Source: Bacillota bacterium (GTDB taxonomy: Bacteria > Bacillota > Clostridia > Christensenellales > Aristaeellaceae). Taken from it: a DNA stretch of 64,000 bases. Of this stretch, positions 41,580-49,237 are shown in pieces; position 1 is the stretch's first letter; each line of letters begins with the position of its first letter. The stretch lies in contig JAEZTL010000054.1 of assembly GCA_023421395.1 (NCBI GenBank), positions 1 to 64,000 of the forward strand, given 5' to 3'. A program made the position numbers and the translations under genes. The notes under the pieces were generated by a model, which saw nothing but the letters and a program-made list of their open reading frames with translations, was not told the DNA's origin and did no database searches.

Positions 41580-42598
41580 TCGCTTTCGGGCAGCAGGCTC
41601 GATATCGCCTTGCCCATGAACTCCAGCACCGAGATCACCCGGCCGTAGTCCATGCGCGTAGGCCCCAGGATGCCCAGTGTGCCCGTAGAGCCGGTGCCGA
41701 TCCGGTAAACGGCGGTCACCAGCGAGCAGTCGCTCAGTTCCGGCAGATCGTTTTCCGGGCCGATGCGAATGGAAAATTCCATCGATCCGGTCTGCCTGAG
41801 CAGCGGGTACAGCTTTTCACGGCTTTCGAGTACGCTGAGGAATGTCCTCGCCTTCTCGATGTCCGCGTACTCCGGATACGCCAACAGGTTCGAGCCGCCG
41901 CCCACCATGATTTCCTCCGGTTCCTCGCGGAGCCGGTTTTCCATCACGTCCAGCACCGAAGCCAGAAGGCGTCTGTGTTCCTTCAGGTCGCGGAACAAAA
42001 GGGCGAACCGTCCGCGCATCTCACCCAGCGTCAATCCGCCGAGCTGATCCGTCAGCATTTCGGAGATGCCGTACAGAAGGTCGTTTTTCACGCCTTCCGG
42101 CACCCGCACCACCGCGTCCTTCACAAGGCCCGCGCTGGTGACGATGATCATCAGCGCGCTTGACTCCGTCACCGGGATCAACTGTACGCGCTTGATTCGG
42201 AGGGAATCCAAGTGCGGGGCCACCACAAGCGCCGTGTAGTTTGTCACGTCGCTGAGCGCCTGCGCGGCGCAGCGGATGACCTCCTCCACCTCGCCCACCC
42301 GGGTCTTCAGGTGGTTGTTGATGCGCCGCATATCCTCATCGGACAGCTTGTGCACCCGCATCAGCTGATCCACATACAGCCGGTAAGCCTTCGCGGAGGG
42401 CACGCGACCCGCCGACGTGTGGGGCTGTGCCAGGTATCCCAGCTCTTCCAGATCGCTCATCTCATTGCGAATGGTCGCGGGACTGAATCCAACGCCGTGC
42501 TTGCGCGAAATCGTGCGCGATCCGACCGGCACCGCTGTGGAGATATAATCGTCAATGATCGTCCGAAGGATCATGAACTTTCGATCATCCAGGTGCAT
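41576..42598 (-). CDS. hrcA: Heat-inducible transcription repressor HrcA
   Basis: A 340-aa repressor with an N-terminal winged helix (RKFMILRTIIDDYI, then SPATIRNEMSDLEELGYL) and the HrcA dimerisation domain (TSAGRVPSAKAYRLYVD, and the late GPTRMDYGRVISVLEFM). ATG 42598 follows AAAGGAGGCGGG directly downstream of the CIRCE operator; an upstream in-frame extension would run through the operator and promoter and is rejected. It represses its own operon at normal temperature. Confidence 0.97.
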   Translation of the reverse strand: MHLDDRKFMILRTIIDDYISTAVPVGSRTISRKHGVGFSPATIRNEMSDLEELGYLAQPHTSAGRVPSAKAYRLYVDQLMRVHKLSDEDMRRINNHLKTRVGEVEEVIRCAAQALSDVTNYTALVVAPHLDSLRIKRVQLIPVTESSALMIIVTSAGLVKDAVVRVPEGVKNDLLYGISEMLTDQLGGLTLGEMRGRFALLFRDLKEHRRLLASVLDVMENRLREEPEEIMVGGGSNLLAYPEYADIEKARTFLSVLESREKLYPLLRQTGSMEFSIRIGPENDLPELSDCSLVTAVYRIGTGSTGTLGILGPTRMDYGRVISVLEFMGKAISSLLPESE

Positions 42599-42621
42599 TT
42601 GCCCGCCTCCTTTCGCCGTTG

Positions 42622-42648
42622 TTAGCACTCTACCCTTTCGAGTGCTAA
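42622..42648 (-). promoter_or_regulatory. CIRCE operator
   Basis: TTAGCACTC-N9-GAGTGCTAA is a perfect match to the CIRCE inverted repeat bound by HrcA. It lies between the promoter (42660-42688) and the hrcA start, so repressor would block transcription early and the element would be in the 5' leader. Confidence 0.98.
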
Positions 42649-42659
42649 GCCACGGGTAT

Positions 42660-42688
42660 AATGTACCATCCTGCGGTTCTTTTGTCAA
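42660..42688 (-). promoter_or_regulatory. Promoter of the hrcA-grpE-dnaK-dnaJ operon
   Basis: -35 TTGACA (42683-42688), 17-bp spacer, -10 TACATT (42660-42665) on the minus strand. A TATACC lies 4 bp further down as an alternative -10 core. Confidence 0.7.
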
Positions 42689-42796
42689 TAGATTTCTCGA
42701 TTAAGAATGCGCAAACTTGATTCCGGCCATGTGCGCCGAAAAAAACAAATGGCCGGAAGGGCTTCCGCCCTTCCGGCTCGATGCAAACTGAAGGCG

Positions 42797-43885
42797 CTAT
42801 TCCTTCGGCAGCGCGGAGGAGGCCGGCCCGGCCGGCGGGGGCTGCGTATCCGGCGCGGCGGGCGGCGGAGTTTCCGCGGGCGGCGGCAGCGGCGTGATCT
42901 CGTTGGCGGGCTTGCCATACATCTCGTTCAGCGTGACCATCTTCAGGCCCTTTTTGTGGAGCGCGGGGATCACCTTGCGCAGCTTGGCCAGGTCCTTGTC
43001 GGTGGTGTGGAAGAGCACCACATGGCCGCCGTTGCATTTTCTCAGGAACTTATTCACATCCTGCGAACCGGAGAGCCCCCAACTGGCGATGGCCTGATAC
43101 CCCAGCTCCCGCAGCACCTTGGAGAGCCTGGGCTCCTTGAGCCCCGCGCCTCCCTTTGGCCGAAAGTACTTCATCTTGTAGTTGACGCCCAGCGTCTTGT
43201 TCATCTCGCGTTCGTCCATGGCGATGGTCCGGTACAGCTGTTCGTCGGTCAGATAGCTGATGTTCATATGGTGGAAGGAATGGTTTTCGATCTCGTGCCC
43301 GCGGTCGAGAATCTCCTGCCAGAGATCCGGCTGCTTTTTAATCTGGTAGCCAATGGGAAAAAACGTGAGCTTCGCGCCGTACCGGTCCGCCAGATCCAGA
43401 ATCTCCCGGATGTTTTCAAACTGGAAGCAGTCGTCAATGGTGATGGCCACCTTGTCGGAGGATTCCTTCCGGTAACTCAGGATCGGCAGCATCCTGACGT
43501 CCTTGCGTTTGAATTTGGTGATTTCGGTGGATGTCCAGCGCGCGGCAACGGCGGGATCGTCGCACAGCGGAATGGGCGCGCCTTCGGACGGCGCCAACCC
43601 GGTCGGCGGAACGGTTTCCGATGGCGACGCCTCATCGGGCAGAGCCGTTTCTCCGGCCCCGACGGCGGGCGCGGTAAGCGTATCGGGCGCGCCTTCCGCC
43701 GCGGCGCTCTCCGCCTGCGGCTGGACGGCGGAGGCCGGGGCGACCGTCACATCCCGGCGCCCACTCAGCGCAAAGCCCAAAATGACCGCCAGTACGACGC
43801 ACGCGACGGCGGCAAAGGCCCACCTCCTGGATCGATTGCGTTTATTCTTGCGCCGCGCGATGCGGACGCTGGTCACTGTTCCCAT
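42797..43885 (-). CDS. Membrane-anchored polysaccharide deacetylase
   Basis: A 362-aa protein starting at ATG 43885 (GAGGG upstream). A basic N-terminus and one membrane helix (about 24-42) are followed by an Ala/Pro/Thr-rich linker (50-105) and a NodB-homology domain. Metal and catalytic residues are visible in AITIDDCFQF (Asp-Asp), HSFHHMN (His-X3-His) and FRPKGGAG. A Pro-rich tail ends the protein. It probably removes N- or O-acetyl groups from peptidoglycan or wall glycans at the outer face. A TGGTATAAT extended -10 lies about 65 nt upstream. Confidence 0.88.
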   Translation of the reverse strand: MGTVTSVRIARRKNKRNRSRRWAFAAVACVVLAVILGFALSGRRDVTVAPASAVQPQAESAAAEGAPDTLTAPAVGAGETALPDEASPSETVPPTGLAPSEGAPIPLCDDPAVAARWTSTEITKFKRKDVRMLPILSYRKESSDKVAITIDDCFQFENIREILDLADRYGAKLTFFPIGYQIKKQPDLWQEILDRGHEIENHSFHHMNISYLTDEQLYRTIAMDEREMNKTLGVNYKMKYFRPKGGAGLKEPRLSKVLRELGYQAIASWGLSGSQDVNKFLRKCNGGHVVLFHTTDKDLAKLRKVIPALHKKGLKMVTLNEMYGKPANEITPLPPPAETPPPAAPDTQPPPAGPASSALPKE

Positions 43886-44023
43886 ATTGCCCTCTTTGCC
43901 GCGGCGAAAAGCCCGGCGAATGTCCTGATTTCCCCGCCCAGCATTATACCACAAAATGTGAGCGTCTTCGCCCGCGCCCCGCAGCTACACACAAATTTTG
44001 CGCCCGGCGCGCATGTGCGCCGG

Positions 44024-45421
44024 TCAGGATCCGATCAGGCTTTCGATGGTGCTGGTCAGCGTCAGCACCGAAATCTTGGGGGAGTTGAGCAGCCGGAACT
44101 TGGGCAGATAAATGCGGTCCGTCATGCCCAGGCCCGGCGTGGTGTAGACCAGCGTCCCCCCCAGCTGCTTCATGCCCTCCACATCCCCCTGCGCCGGGAA
44201 CCAGCCATGCCGGGGCGCGAAGGTGGAGGGGATGTAAAACGCGCCGAGGAACGGCAGCTTCCATCCGCCGCCGCAGTAGTGGCCCGCCAGCACCAGATCG
44301 GGGGTATACAGATAGGCGCGCGTGCCCTTCGCGGAGAGTTCCTGCGATACGGTGATGTACTGCTCCGTGGGCGGTATGTGGCTGAGCGCGATCTGGACAT
44401 CCGCGGCGTTCATCTTGGGAATCGCATCCTGAGTGGCCTTGAACTGGTTGAAGCGCCAGGTGCTGAAGGGCAGGTTGTCGTGGTCGCCCTCGAGGCCGCT
44501 CAGGGTACCCTCGGTCTCCTGCGTCATCTGATCCTGCAGCAGCTTGACCGAATCGGTGATGTTGAGATTCAGTAAGTAACCGGGCGTCAGCCAAAGCTTG
44601 GCCTGACCCACGTCGATCTCCGTAGTGGCGGACAGGAGCTCCGCGTCCCGGCTCTTCGCGCCCAGCACCCAGTCGCTGAGCACCACCTGTTCCAGTGTGC
44701 CGCCGGTCGTCCGGGGATCCTTGAGCAGGATATCCGGGTCGGAGTCTCCGGGGATGAAGTATCGCGGCCGCTTGGCGGAGAGGCCGTCCAGCAGGTCGTA
44801 AAAGGGTTGGGCGTTGCCGGAGGCGCCCACCATGTCGCCGGTGAACACCAGAAGATTGTAGCTTTCCGCGTTGATCGTGCGCAGCAGCGCCGCCTGGCGC
44901 GCGCCAAAATCCCGCCCGTGCAGGTCCGAAACCTGCACGATCGTATAGCCCTCCAGGTCTTCCGGCAAGCCCACCAGCGATATGGTCTGTCGGTCCACCT
45001 GCACGGAGGAATTGTCCAGTGCCATCAGCGCGAACACGAGAATCAGGAAACTGAGCAGGATGAACAGCGGGAAAGTCATGTTGACGCCCCTGAGCCGTGA
45101 CAGGCGCTTGGCCTGCTGACTCTGGGTGAAGGTGTTGAAGCGGGTAATGGCTCCCTTGGTATACTCGATGGTGGACTTGCCGCCGGTGCGCATGCTCTTG
45201 GAGAGCTTCATCACGGTACGAGAGGTGCCGTCACGCTTTCGGACTTTGCGCTTGACTTTTTCGATGTCCACCTGGCGGGTGGATTTTTCACCCGCGGCAC
45301 GCTGCACGGCGGCCTTCTCCTTCGGATTGGACGCGGCCCCCGGCGTTTCTTTTTCGCCCGCGGCTTTGCTGATCGGCCCGCCCGCGCCGCTCTTGGGTTT
45401 CTTTTGATCATCTTTTTGCAT
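44024..45421 (-). CDS. Membrane-anchored metallophosphoesterase
   Basis: A 465-aa protein. About 105 N-terminal residues are very basic and low in complexity, then a single membrane helix (FPLFILLSFLILVFALMAL, about 116-134) leads to a calcineurin-like phosphoesterase domain: QVSDLHGRDFG, VFTGDMVG, a later GDHDN, ALSHIPP and VLAGHYCGGG supply the metal ligands. This matches the YkuE/YaeI-type enzymes acting on the outer membrane face, although the long cytoplasmic basic domain is unusual and could bind nucleic acid or acidic lipids. Confidence 0.87.
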   Translation of the reverse strand: MQKDDQKKPKSGAGGPISKAAGEKETPGAASNPKEKAAVQRAAGEKSTRQVDIEKVKRKVRKRDGTSRTVMKLSKSMRTGGKSTIEYTKGAITRFNTFTQSQQAKRLSRLRGVNMTFPLFILLSFLILVFALMALDNSSVQVDRQTISLVGLPEDLEGYTIVQVSDLHGRDFGARQAALLRTINAESYNLLVFTGDMVGASGNAQPFYDLLDGLSAKRPRYFIPGDSDPDILLKDPRTTGGTLEQVVLSDWVLGAKSRDAELLSATTEIDVGQAKLWLTPGYLLNLNITDSVKLLQDQMTQETEGTLSGLEGDHDNLPFSTWRFNQFKATQDAIPKMNAADVQIALSHIPPTEQYITVSQELSAKGTRAYLYTPDLVLAGHYCGGGWKLPFLGAFYIPSTFAPRHGWFPAQGDVEGMKQLGGTLVYTTPGLGMTDRIYLPKFRLLNSPKISVLTLTSTIESLIGS

Positions 45422-45448
45422 GGAACGCCTCCGAGCGATATCGCTTCT

Positions 45449-45500
45449 ATTATATGCGTAAACTCCGCGGATGGCAAGTCCCCGCGGGTTGTGCTATAAT
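45449..45500. promoter_or_regulatory. Bidirectional promoter with a shared -35 hexamer (phosphoesterase / radA)
   Basis: Minus: -35 TTGCCA (45472-45477), 17-bp spacer, -10 TATAAT (45449-45454). Plus: the same six bases read TGGCAA, 17-bp spacer, -10 TATAAT (45495-45500) with a TGC extension. The two promoters use the same -35 position on opposite strands. Confidence 0.7.
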
Positions 45501-45526
45501 AGGACATCATCGCTTGGAGGAAACGT

Positions 45527-46897
45527 ATGGCGAAGGCGAAAACGCGCTACGTCTGCACGGCGTGCGGCTACGAGGCGGCGCGCTGGCTGGGTAAGTGCCC
45601 GGAATGTGACAGCTGGAATACGCTGGAGGAAGCTCCGGAGGAGGCGGCTCCGCAGGAGCGAAAAATGCGGCGAAGGCCCGGCTCGGGCGCGGAAGTCCTG
45701 CCCATCGATGAGATTCCGGACGAGGGCATGCTGCGCCTGACCACCGGCATCGGCGAACTGGACCGGGTGCTGGGCGGCGGCACGGTGGAGGGCTCGATGA
45801 CGCTCATCGGCGGCGAGCCAGGCATCGGCAAGTCCACGCTGCTCACCCAGGCCTCCGCGAAGATGGCCGAGGCGGGAAAGCGCGTACTGTACGTGTCTGG
45901 CGAGGAGTCCGCACGGCAGATCAAGCTGCGCGCCAGCCGCCTGGGCGCGCTGTCGTCGACTTTTTTCGTGCTGCCGGAAAACGACATGGAAAAAATCGAG
46001 CAGAAGCTCGAAGCCGCCGCGCCGGACGTGATGGTGGTGGACTCCATCCAGACCATGTACCGCGCGGATATGGCCAGCGCGCCGGGCAGCGTTTCCCAGG
46101 TGCGGGAGGCGGCTGCGGCGCTGATGCGCTACGCCAAGGTGAGCGGCTGCGCGGTGTTTCTGGTGGGCCATGTGACGAAAGAGGGGGCCATCGCCGGGCC
46201 GAGGGTGCTGGAGCACATGGTGGACGCGGTGCTCTACTTCGAGGGCGACCACCAACGCCAGTACCGGCTTTTGCGGGCGGTCAAGAACCGCTTCGGCTCG
46301 GTGAACGAGCTGGGCATGTTTGAGATGACCGGAGCGGGCATGCGGGAGATCGCCAACCCCTCTGAAGCGCTTTTGAGCGAGCGCGCCCACGATCAGAGCG
46401 GCTCTGTGGTGCTGTGCGCCATGGAGGGTTCGCGCCCGCTCTTGGTGGACGTGCAGGCGCTGGTGGCGTCGACGGTGCTTGGTACGCCCCGGCGCATGGC
46501 GTCGGGCGTGGATCAGGGCAGGCTGTCGCTTCTGTTGGCGGTGCTCGAAAAGCGGGCGGGGCTTCCGCTCTACAGTCAGGACGTGTATATTAATGTAGCG
46601 GGCGGCCTGGAACTGACCGAACCCGCGGCGGATCTGGCGCTGTGCGCGGCGGTGGCTTCCTCCGCCCGGAACAAGGCGCTGAATGCGCGCCTGGCGGTGA
46701 TGGGCGAAGTGGGCCTGGCCGGCGAGGTGCGCGCGGTGCCGCAGGCCGAGCGACGGCTGATGGAGTGCGCGCGTCTGGGCTTTACCGAAATCGTGCTGCC
46801 CAAGGCAAGCCTTCGGGGCGTGCACCCGCCGGAAGGCGTCCAGCTCCACGGCGTGGAGTCGCTGCCCGAAGCGCTCGCAATCATGATCAAAAAATAG
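45527..46897 (+). CDS. radA: DNA repair protein RadA
   Basis: A 456-aa RadA/Sms protein: N-terminal C4 zinc finger (CTACGYEAARWLGKCPECDSW starts at residue 10), RecA-like ATPase with Walker A GGEPGIGKSTLL, the RadA-specific KNRFG motif (AVKNRFGSVNELGMF) and a C-terminal Lon-protease-like domain. It promotes branch migration of recombination intermediates. TTGGAGGAA precedes the ATG. It is divergent from the phosphoesterase gene through a compact shared promoter. Confidence 0.97.
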   Translation: MAKAKTRYVCTACGYEAARWLGKCPECDSWNTLEEAPEEAAPQERKMRRRPGSGAEVLPIDEIPDEGMLRLTTGIGELDRVLGGGTVEGSMTLIGGEPGIGKSTLLTQASAKMAEAGKRVLYVSGEESARQIKLRASRLGALSSTFFVLPENDMEKIEQKLEAAAPDVMVVDSIQTMYRADMASAPGSVSQVREAAAALMRYAKVSGCAVFLVGHVTKEGAIAGPRVLEHMVDAVLYFEGDHQRQYRLLRAVKNRFGSVNELGMFEMTGAGMREIANPSEALLSERAHDQSGSVVLCAMEGSRPLLVDVQALVASTVLGTPRRMASGVDQGRLSLLLAVLEKRAGLPLYSQDVYINVAGGLELTEPAADLALCAAVASSARNKALNARLAVMGEVGLAGEVRAVPQAERRLMECARLGFTEIVLPKASLRGVHPPEGVQLHGVESLPEALAIMIKK

Positions 46898-46969
46898 CCT
46901 TCCACAATTCTCCTTTCATACGCCGCGGCACCCGCGCGCACAATATGCGCGAATGGGAGGTAGTCGTGT

Positions 46970-47962
46970 ATGAAATGGAGAAAAACGGCCGCATTGACCT
47001 TGATCCTACTGCTGACGGGGGCGTCGCTGGCCGGCTGTATGCGCTCCGCGGGAAACCCGGAGCCCACCCCCGGTCCGGGGGCCACCGGCGGCGTCGCGAA
47101 ACCAGAAATCCCCTCAAAGCTCTCGCTGGAGGGTGGCGTACCCCAGTTGGACGTGTACGACACCGGCACCAAGGACGTCCAGTCCATGGACATTGAAAGC
47201 TACGTGCAGGGCGTGCTGGCGGGCGAGATGCGCGCCGACTGGCCGATGGAGGCGCTGAAGGCCCAGGCGGTTCTGGCGAGAACCTTCGTGCTCAAGTTTG
47301 TGAGCGAGAAAGAATCCAAGTACAAGGGCGCTGACATCTCAACCGACATCACCGAAGCCCAGGCCTACGACGAGGGCAAGATCAACGACCGCATCATCAA
47401 GGCGGTGGATGAGACCCGGGGCGAGGTGCTCAGCTACGGCGGGCAGTTCCCCTACGCCTGGTTCCACGCCCACGCCGGCGGCCAGACGGAACTGGCCACC
47501 AAGGCGCTGGACTACGAGGGTCAGGAGCCGGGCTACACCCAATCGATTGAATCGCCCGATTCCGACCGCGCGCCTGACACCGTGAAGAACTGGACCGCCA
47601 CCTTCACCGCCGAAGAGGTGGGCGCCGCCGCAGAAAAGGCGGGCGTCAAGACCGGCGCGGTCAAGACCATCGAAATCGGTGAGAAGGGCGAATCCGGCCG
47701 CGCGGTGACCTTCAAGATCAACGGGAACGACGTCTCCGGTCCGGCGCTTAGGATCGCGCTGGACCCGGCCAAACTCAAGTCCACGCTGGTCAGTGAAGTT
47801 TCGGTGGACGGCGGCAAGGTGACCTTTAAGGGCCGCGGCTACGGACACGGCGTGGGCATGAGCCAGTGGGGCGCCTACGGCCTGGCGGAGCAGGGCGCGA
47901 AAGCCGAGGACATCATCATGCACTACTTTAAAAACGTCGAACTCGTCAAGCTCTGGGACTAG
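46970..47962 (+). CDS. SpoIID/LytB-domain lipoprotein
   Basis: A 330-aa lipoprotein with lipobox LAGC (Cys23), a Pro/Gly linker (PEPTPGPGATGG) and a SpoIID-like domain: IESYVQGVLAGEMRADWP, LKAQAVLARTF, the central HAHAGGQTE and the C-terminal GRGYGHGVGMSQWGAYG. SpoIID-type enzymes are lytic transglycosylases cutting peptidoglycan without stem peptides. True SpoIID is membrane-anchored and works in engulfment; this lipoprotein form may be a general wall enzyme. GGGAGGTAG precedes the ATG. Confidence 0.9.
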   Translation: MKWRKTAALTLILLLTGASLAGCMRSAGNPEPTPGPGATGGVAKPEIPSKLSLEGGVPQLDVYDTGTKDVQSMDIESYVQGVLAGEMRADWPMEALKAQAVLARTFVLKFVSEKESKYKGADISTDITEAQAYDEGKINDRIIKAVDETRGEVLSYGGQFPYAWFHAHAGGQTELATKALDYEGQEPGYTQSIESPDSDRAPDTVKNWTATFTAEEVGAAAEKAGVKTGAVKTIEIGEKGESGRAVTFKINGNDVSGPALRIALDPAKLKSTLVSEVSVDGGKVTFKGRGYGHGVGMSQWGAYGLAEQGAKAEDIIMHYFKNVELVKLWD

Positions 47963-48024
47963 CCAAAAGGCCGGGGCACCGCAAAAGGGCTTTGCCCCGT
48001 CCATGAATTACCAAGGAGAAAATC

Positions 48025-48948
48025 ATGCGCAGATTTCTTTTGATGCTGGCGGCGGCGCTGATCGCGCTGCCGCTGTCGGGTTGTCAGAAGCTGGTGGCGG
48101 ACGAGGCCAACCCCGCCCAAACCATCTACGCCTCGCTTCCACCCGTCTACGCGCTGGCGCACCCGATCCTGAACGGCGCTCCGGGGATTACGCTGAAGTG
48201 CCTGATCCAGCCGCAAGACGGCTGTTTGCGAAATTACGAGCTCAGCGACTGGGATGAGGCGCTTCTAAGCGGCGCCGATGCGGTGATCCTGGCGGGCCGG
48301 GGCTTCGAATCCTTCGAAAATCAGCTGTCGGAGGGCTCGATCGCGGTCGTGGGCGCGATGGACGGATTGACGCTGATCAACAACGGCTCCGTAGCGCCCG
48401 AGGGCGACGAGAGCGACCACTTCGATGACGAAAACCCCTGGGCGTACCTGTCCGTCGCGCAGGCACGGGAGATGTGCACGGTCATTACTGCGGGCATGAT
48501 CGCGCTGGATCCGGACTATGAGGCGCTCTATGAAGAAAACTACGCCCACTTCGACGCGGAATTGGAGGCGCTTGAGACGCGCGTGGAGGAACTGATCCTG
48601 GCCGCGCCGGAGGAGAGCGTGGCGGTGGCCCACGAGGGGCTTTTCTACCTGACCGACGAACTGGGGCTCTCGGTGGCCGCGGTCATCCGGCGGGAACCGG
48701 GCAGCGAGCTCTCGGACAACGAGCTCAAGGAGGCGCTCACATCCCTCAAAGAATCCGGCGCCCGGGTGATTCTGATCGAATCCCAGGCTCCCCAGTCCCT
48801 CCGGGACGCGCTGACGGACGCGGGTTATCAACTGGCGCTGATCGATACGCTCTCTACCCACGCGCCGGGAGACTTGGAGGACTACATCAAAACCATGGAT
48901 AAAAACGCCCAAGCCCTCGCGGACGCGCTTGCGCGGGCGGCGGCGTAA
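48025..48948 (+). CDS. ZnuA-like metal-binding lipoprotein (orphan)
   Basis: A 307-aa lipoprotein (lipobox LSGC, Cys20) of the cluster 9 metal-binding family. The long connecting helix (EALYEENYAHFDAELEALETRVEEL) and VAHEGLFYLTDELGL are typical. The usual first-domain metal site in ZnuA/TroA, a DPHxWLDP motif, is replaced by DDENPWAYLS with the His displaced (SDHFDDENPW), and no znuB or znuC follows. It may bind metal with altered ligands or have another ligand. AAGGAGAAAA precedes ATG 48025. Confidence 0.82.
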   Translation: MRRFLLMLAAALIALPLSGCQKLVADEANPAQTIYASLPPVYALAHPILNGAPGITLKCLIQPQDGCLRNYELSDWDEALLSGADAVILAGRGFESFENQLSEGSIAVVGAMDGLTLINNGSVAPEGDESDHFDDENPWAYLSVAQAREMCTVITAGMIALDPDYEALYEENYAHFDAELEALETRVEELILAAPEESVAVAHEGLFYLTDELGLSVAAVIRREPGSELSDNELKEALTSLKESGARVILIESQAPQSLRDALTDAGYQLALIDTLSTHAPGDLEDYIKTMDKNAQALADALARAAA

Positions 48949-48961
48949 CCCGAAGGCGATC

Positions 48962-48991
48962 AAGCGCCGGGAGCAAAAGCTCCCGGCGCTT
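48962..48991 (+). repeat. 30-nt palindromic element, copy 1 (probable terminator)
   Basis: 13-bp arms (AAGCGCCGGGAGC and complement) around an AAAA loop, 13 nt after the znuA-like stop. An identical 30-nt copy in the same orientation lies at 49195-49224. A further hairpin (GCATCAAAAAA/TTTTTTGATGC, 48996-49026) follows directly. Confidence 0.75.
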
Positions 48992-49034
48992 CAAGGCATC
49001 AAAAAAACCCGGGGCTTTTTTGATGCAAGGGGAG

Positions 49035-49161
49035 GAGCCCTGCGTGCGCCTGAAATCCTGCGGGATTTCCGGGCGGCGCACTGACCCAATGTACGGATAG
49101 CGCCACCAATATGCGTACTGGTGGCGCTATCCCGTTCCCGGCGTACACGCCGCCGGAAACG
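49035..49161 (-). repeat. Dispersed intergenic repeat, copy A
   Basis: Read on the minus strand, this segment is homologous to 51220-51340 read on the plus strand. The best 65 bases (49097-49161) match at about 49 positions and hold two hairpins, the second with 10-11-bp arms (GCGCCACC/GGTGGCGC) around a 10-nt loop. It lies between the 3' ends of the znuA-like and NYN genes, downstream of the latter's probable terminator in the same orientation. No convincing gene is present in it. Confidence 0.6.
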
Positions 49162-49194
49162 ATGGAAACCCTGGTAGACTTTGTGGATGGTCTG

Positions 49195-49224
49195 AAGCGC
49201 CGGGAGCAAAAGCTCCCGGCGCTT
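49195..49224 (-). repeat. 30-nt palindromic element, copy 2 (probable terminator of the NYN gene)
   Basis: Identical in all 30 bases to 48962-48991, 14 nt after the NYN gene stop at 49238. Both copies have the AAAA loop on the plus strand, so they are direct, not inverted, repeats. Confidence 0.75.
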
Positions 49225-49237
49225 GTCAATCAATCTG

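Noticed and set aside
46970..47962. Canonical sporulation SpoIID
   Set aside because: The protein is a lipoprotein with a Pro/Gly linker and has no sporulation neighbours, so only the domain is claimed.
48962..49224. Insertion element ends
   Set aside because: The identical 30-mers are direct copies of a self-complementary hairpin; there is no transposase, no target-site duplication, and both lie where terminators are expected.
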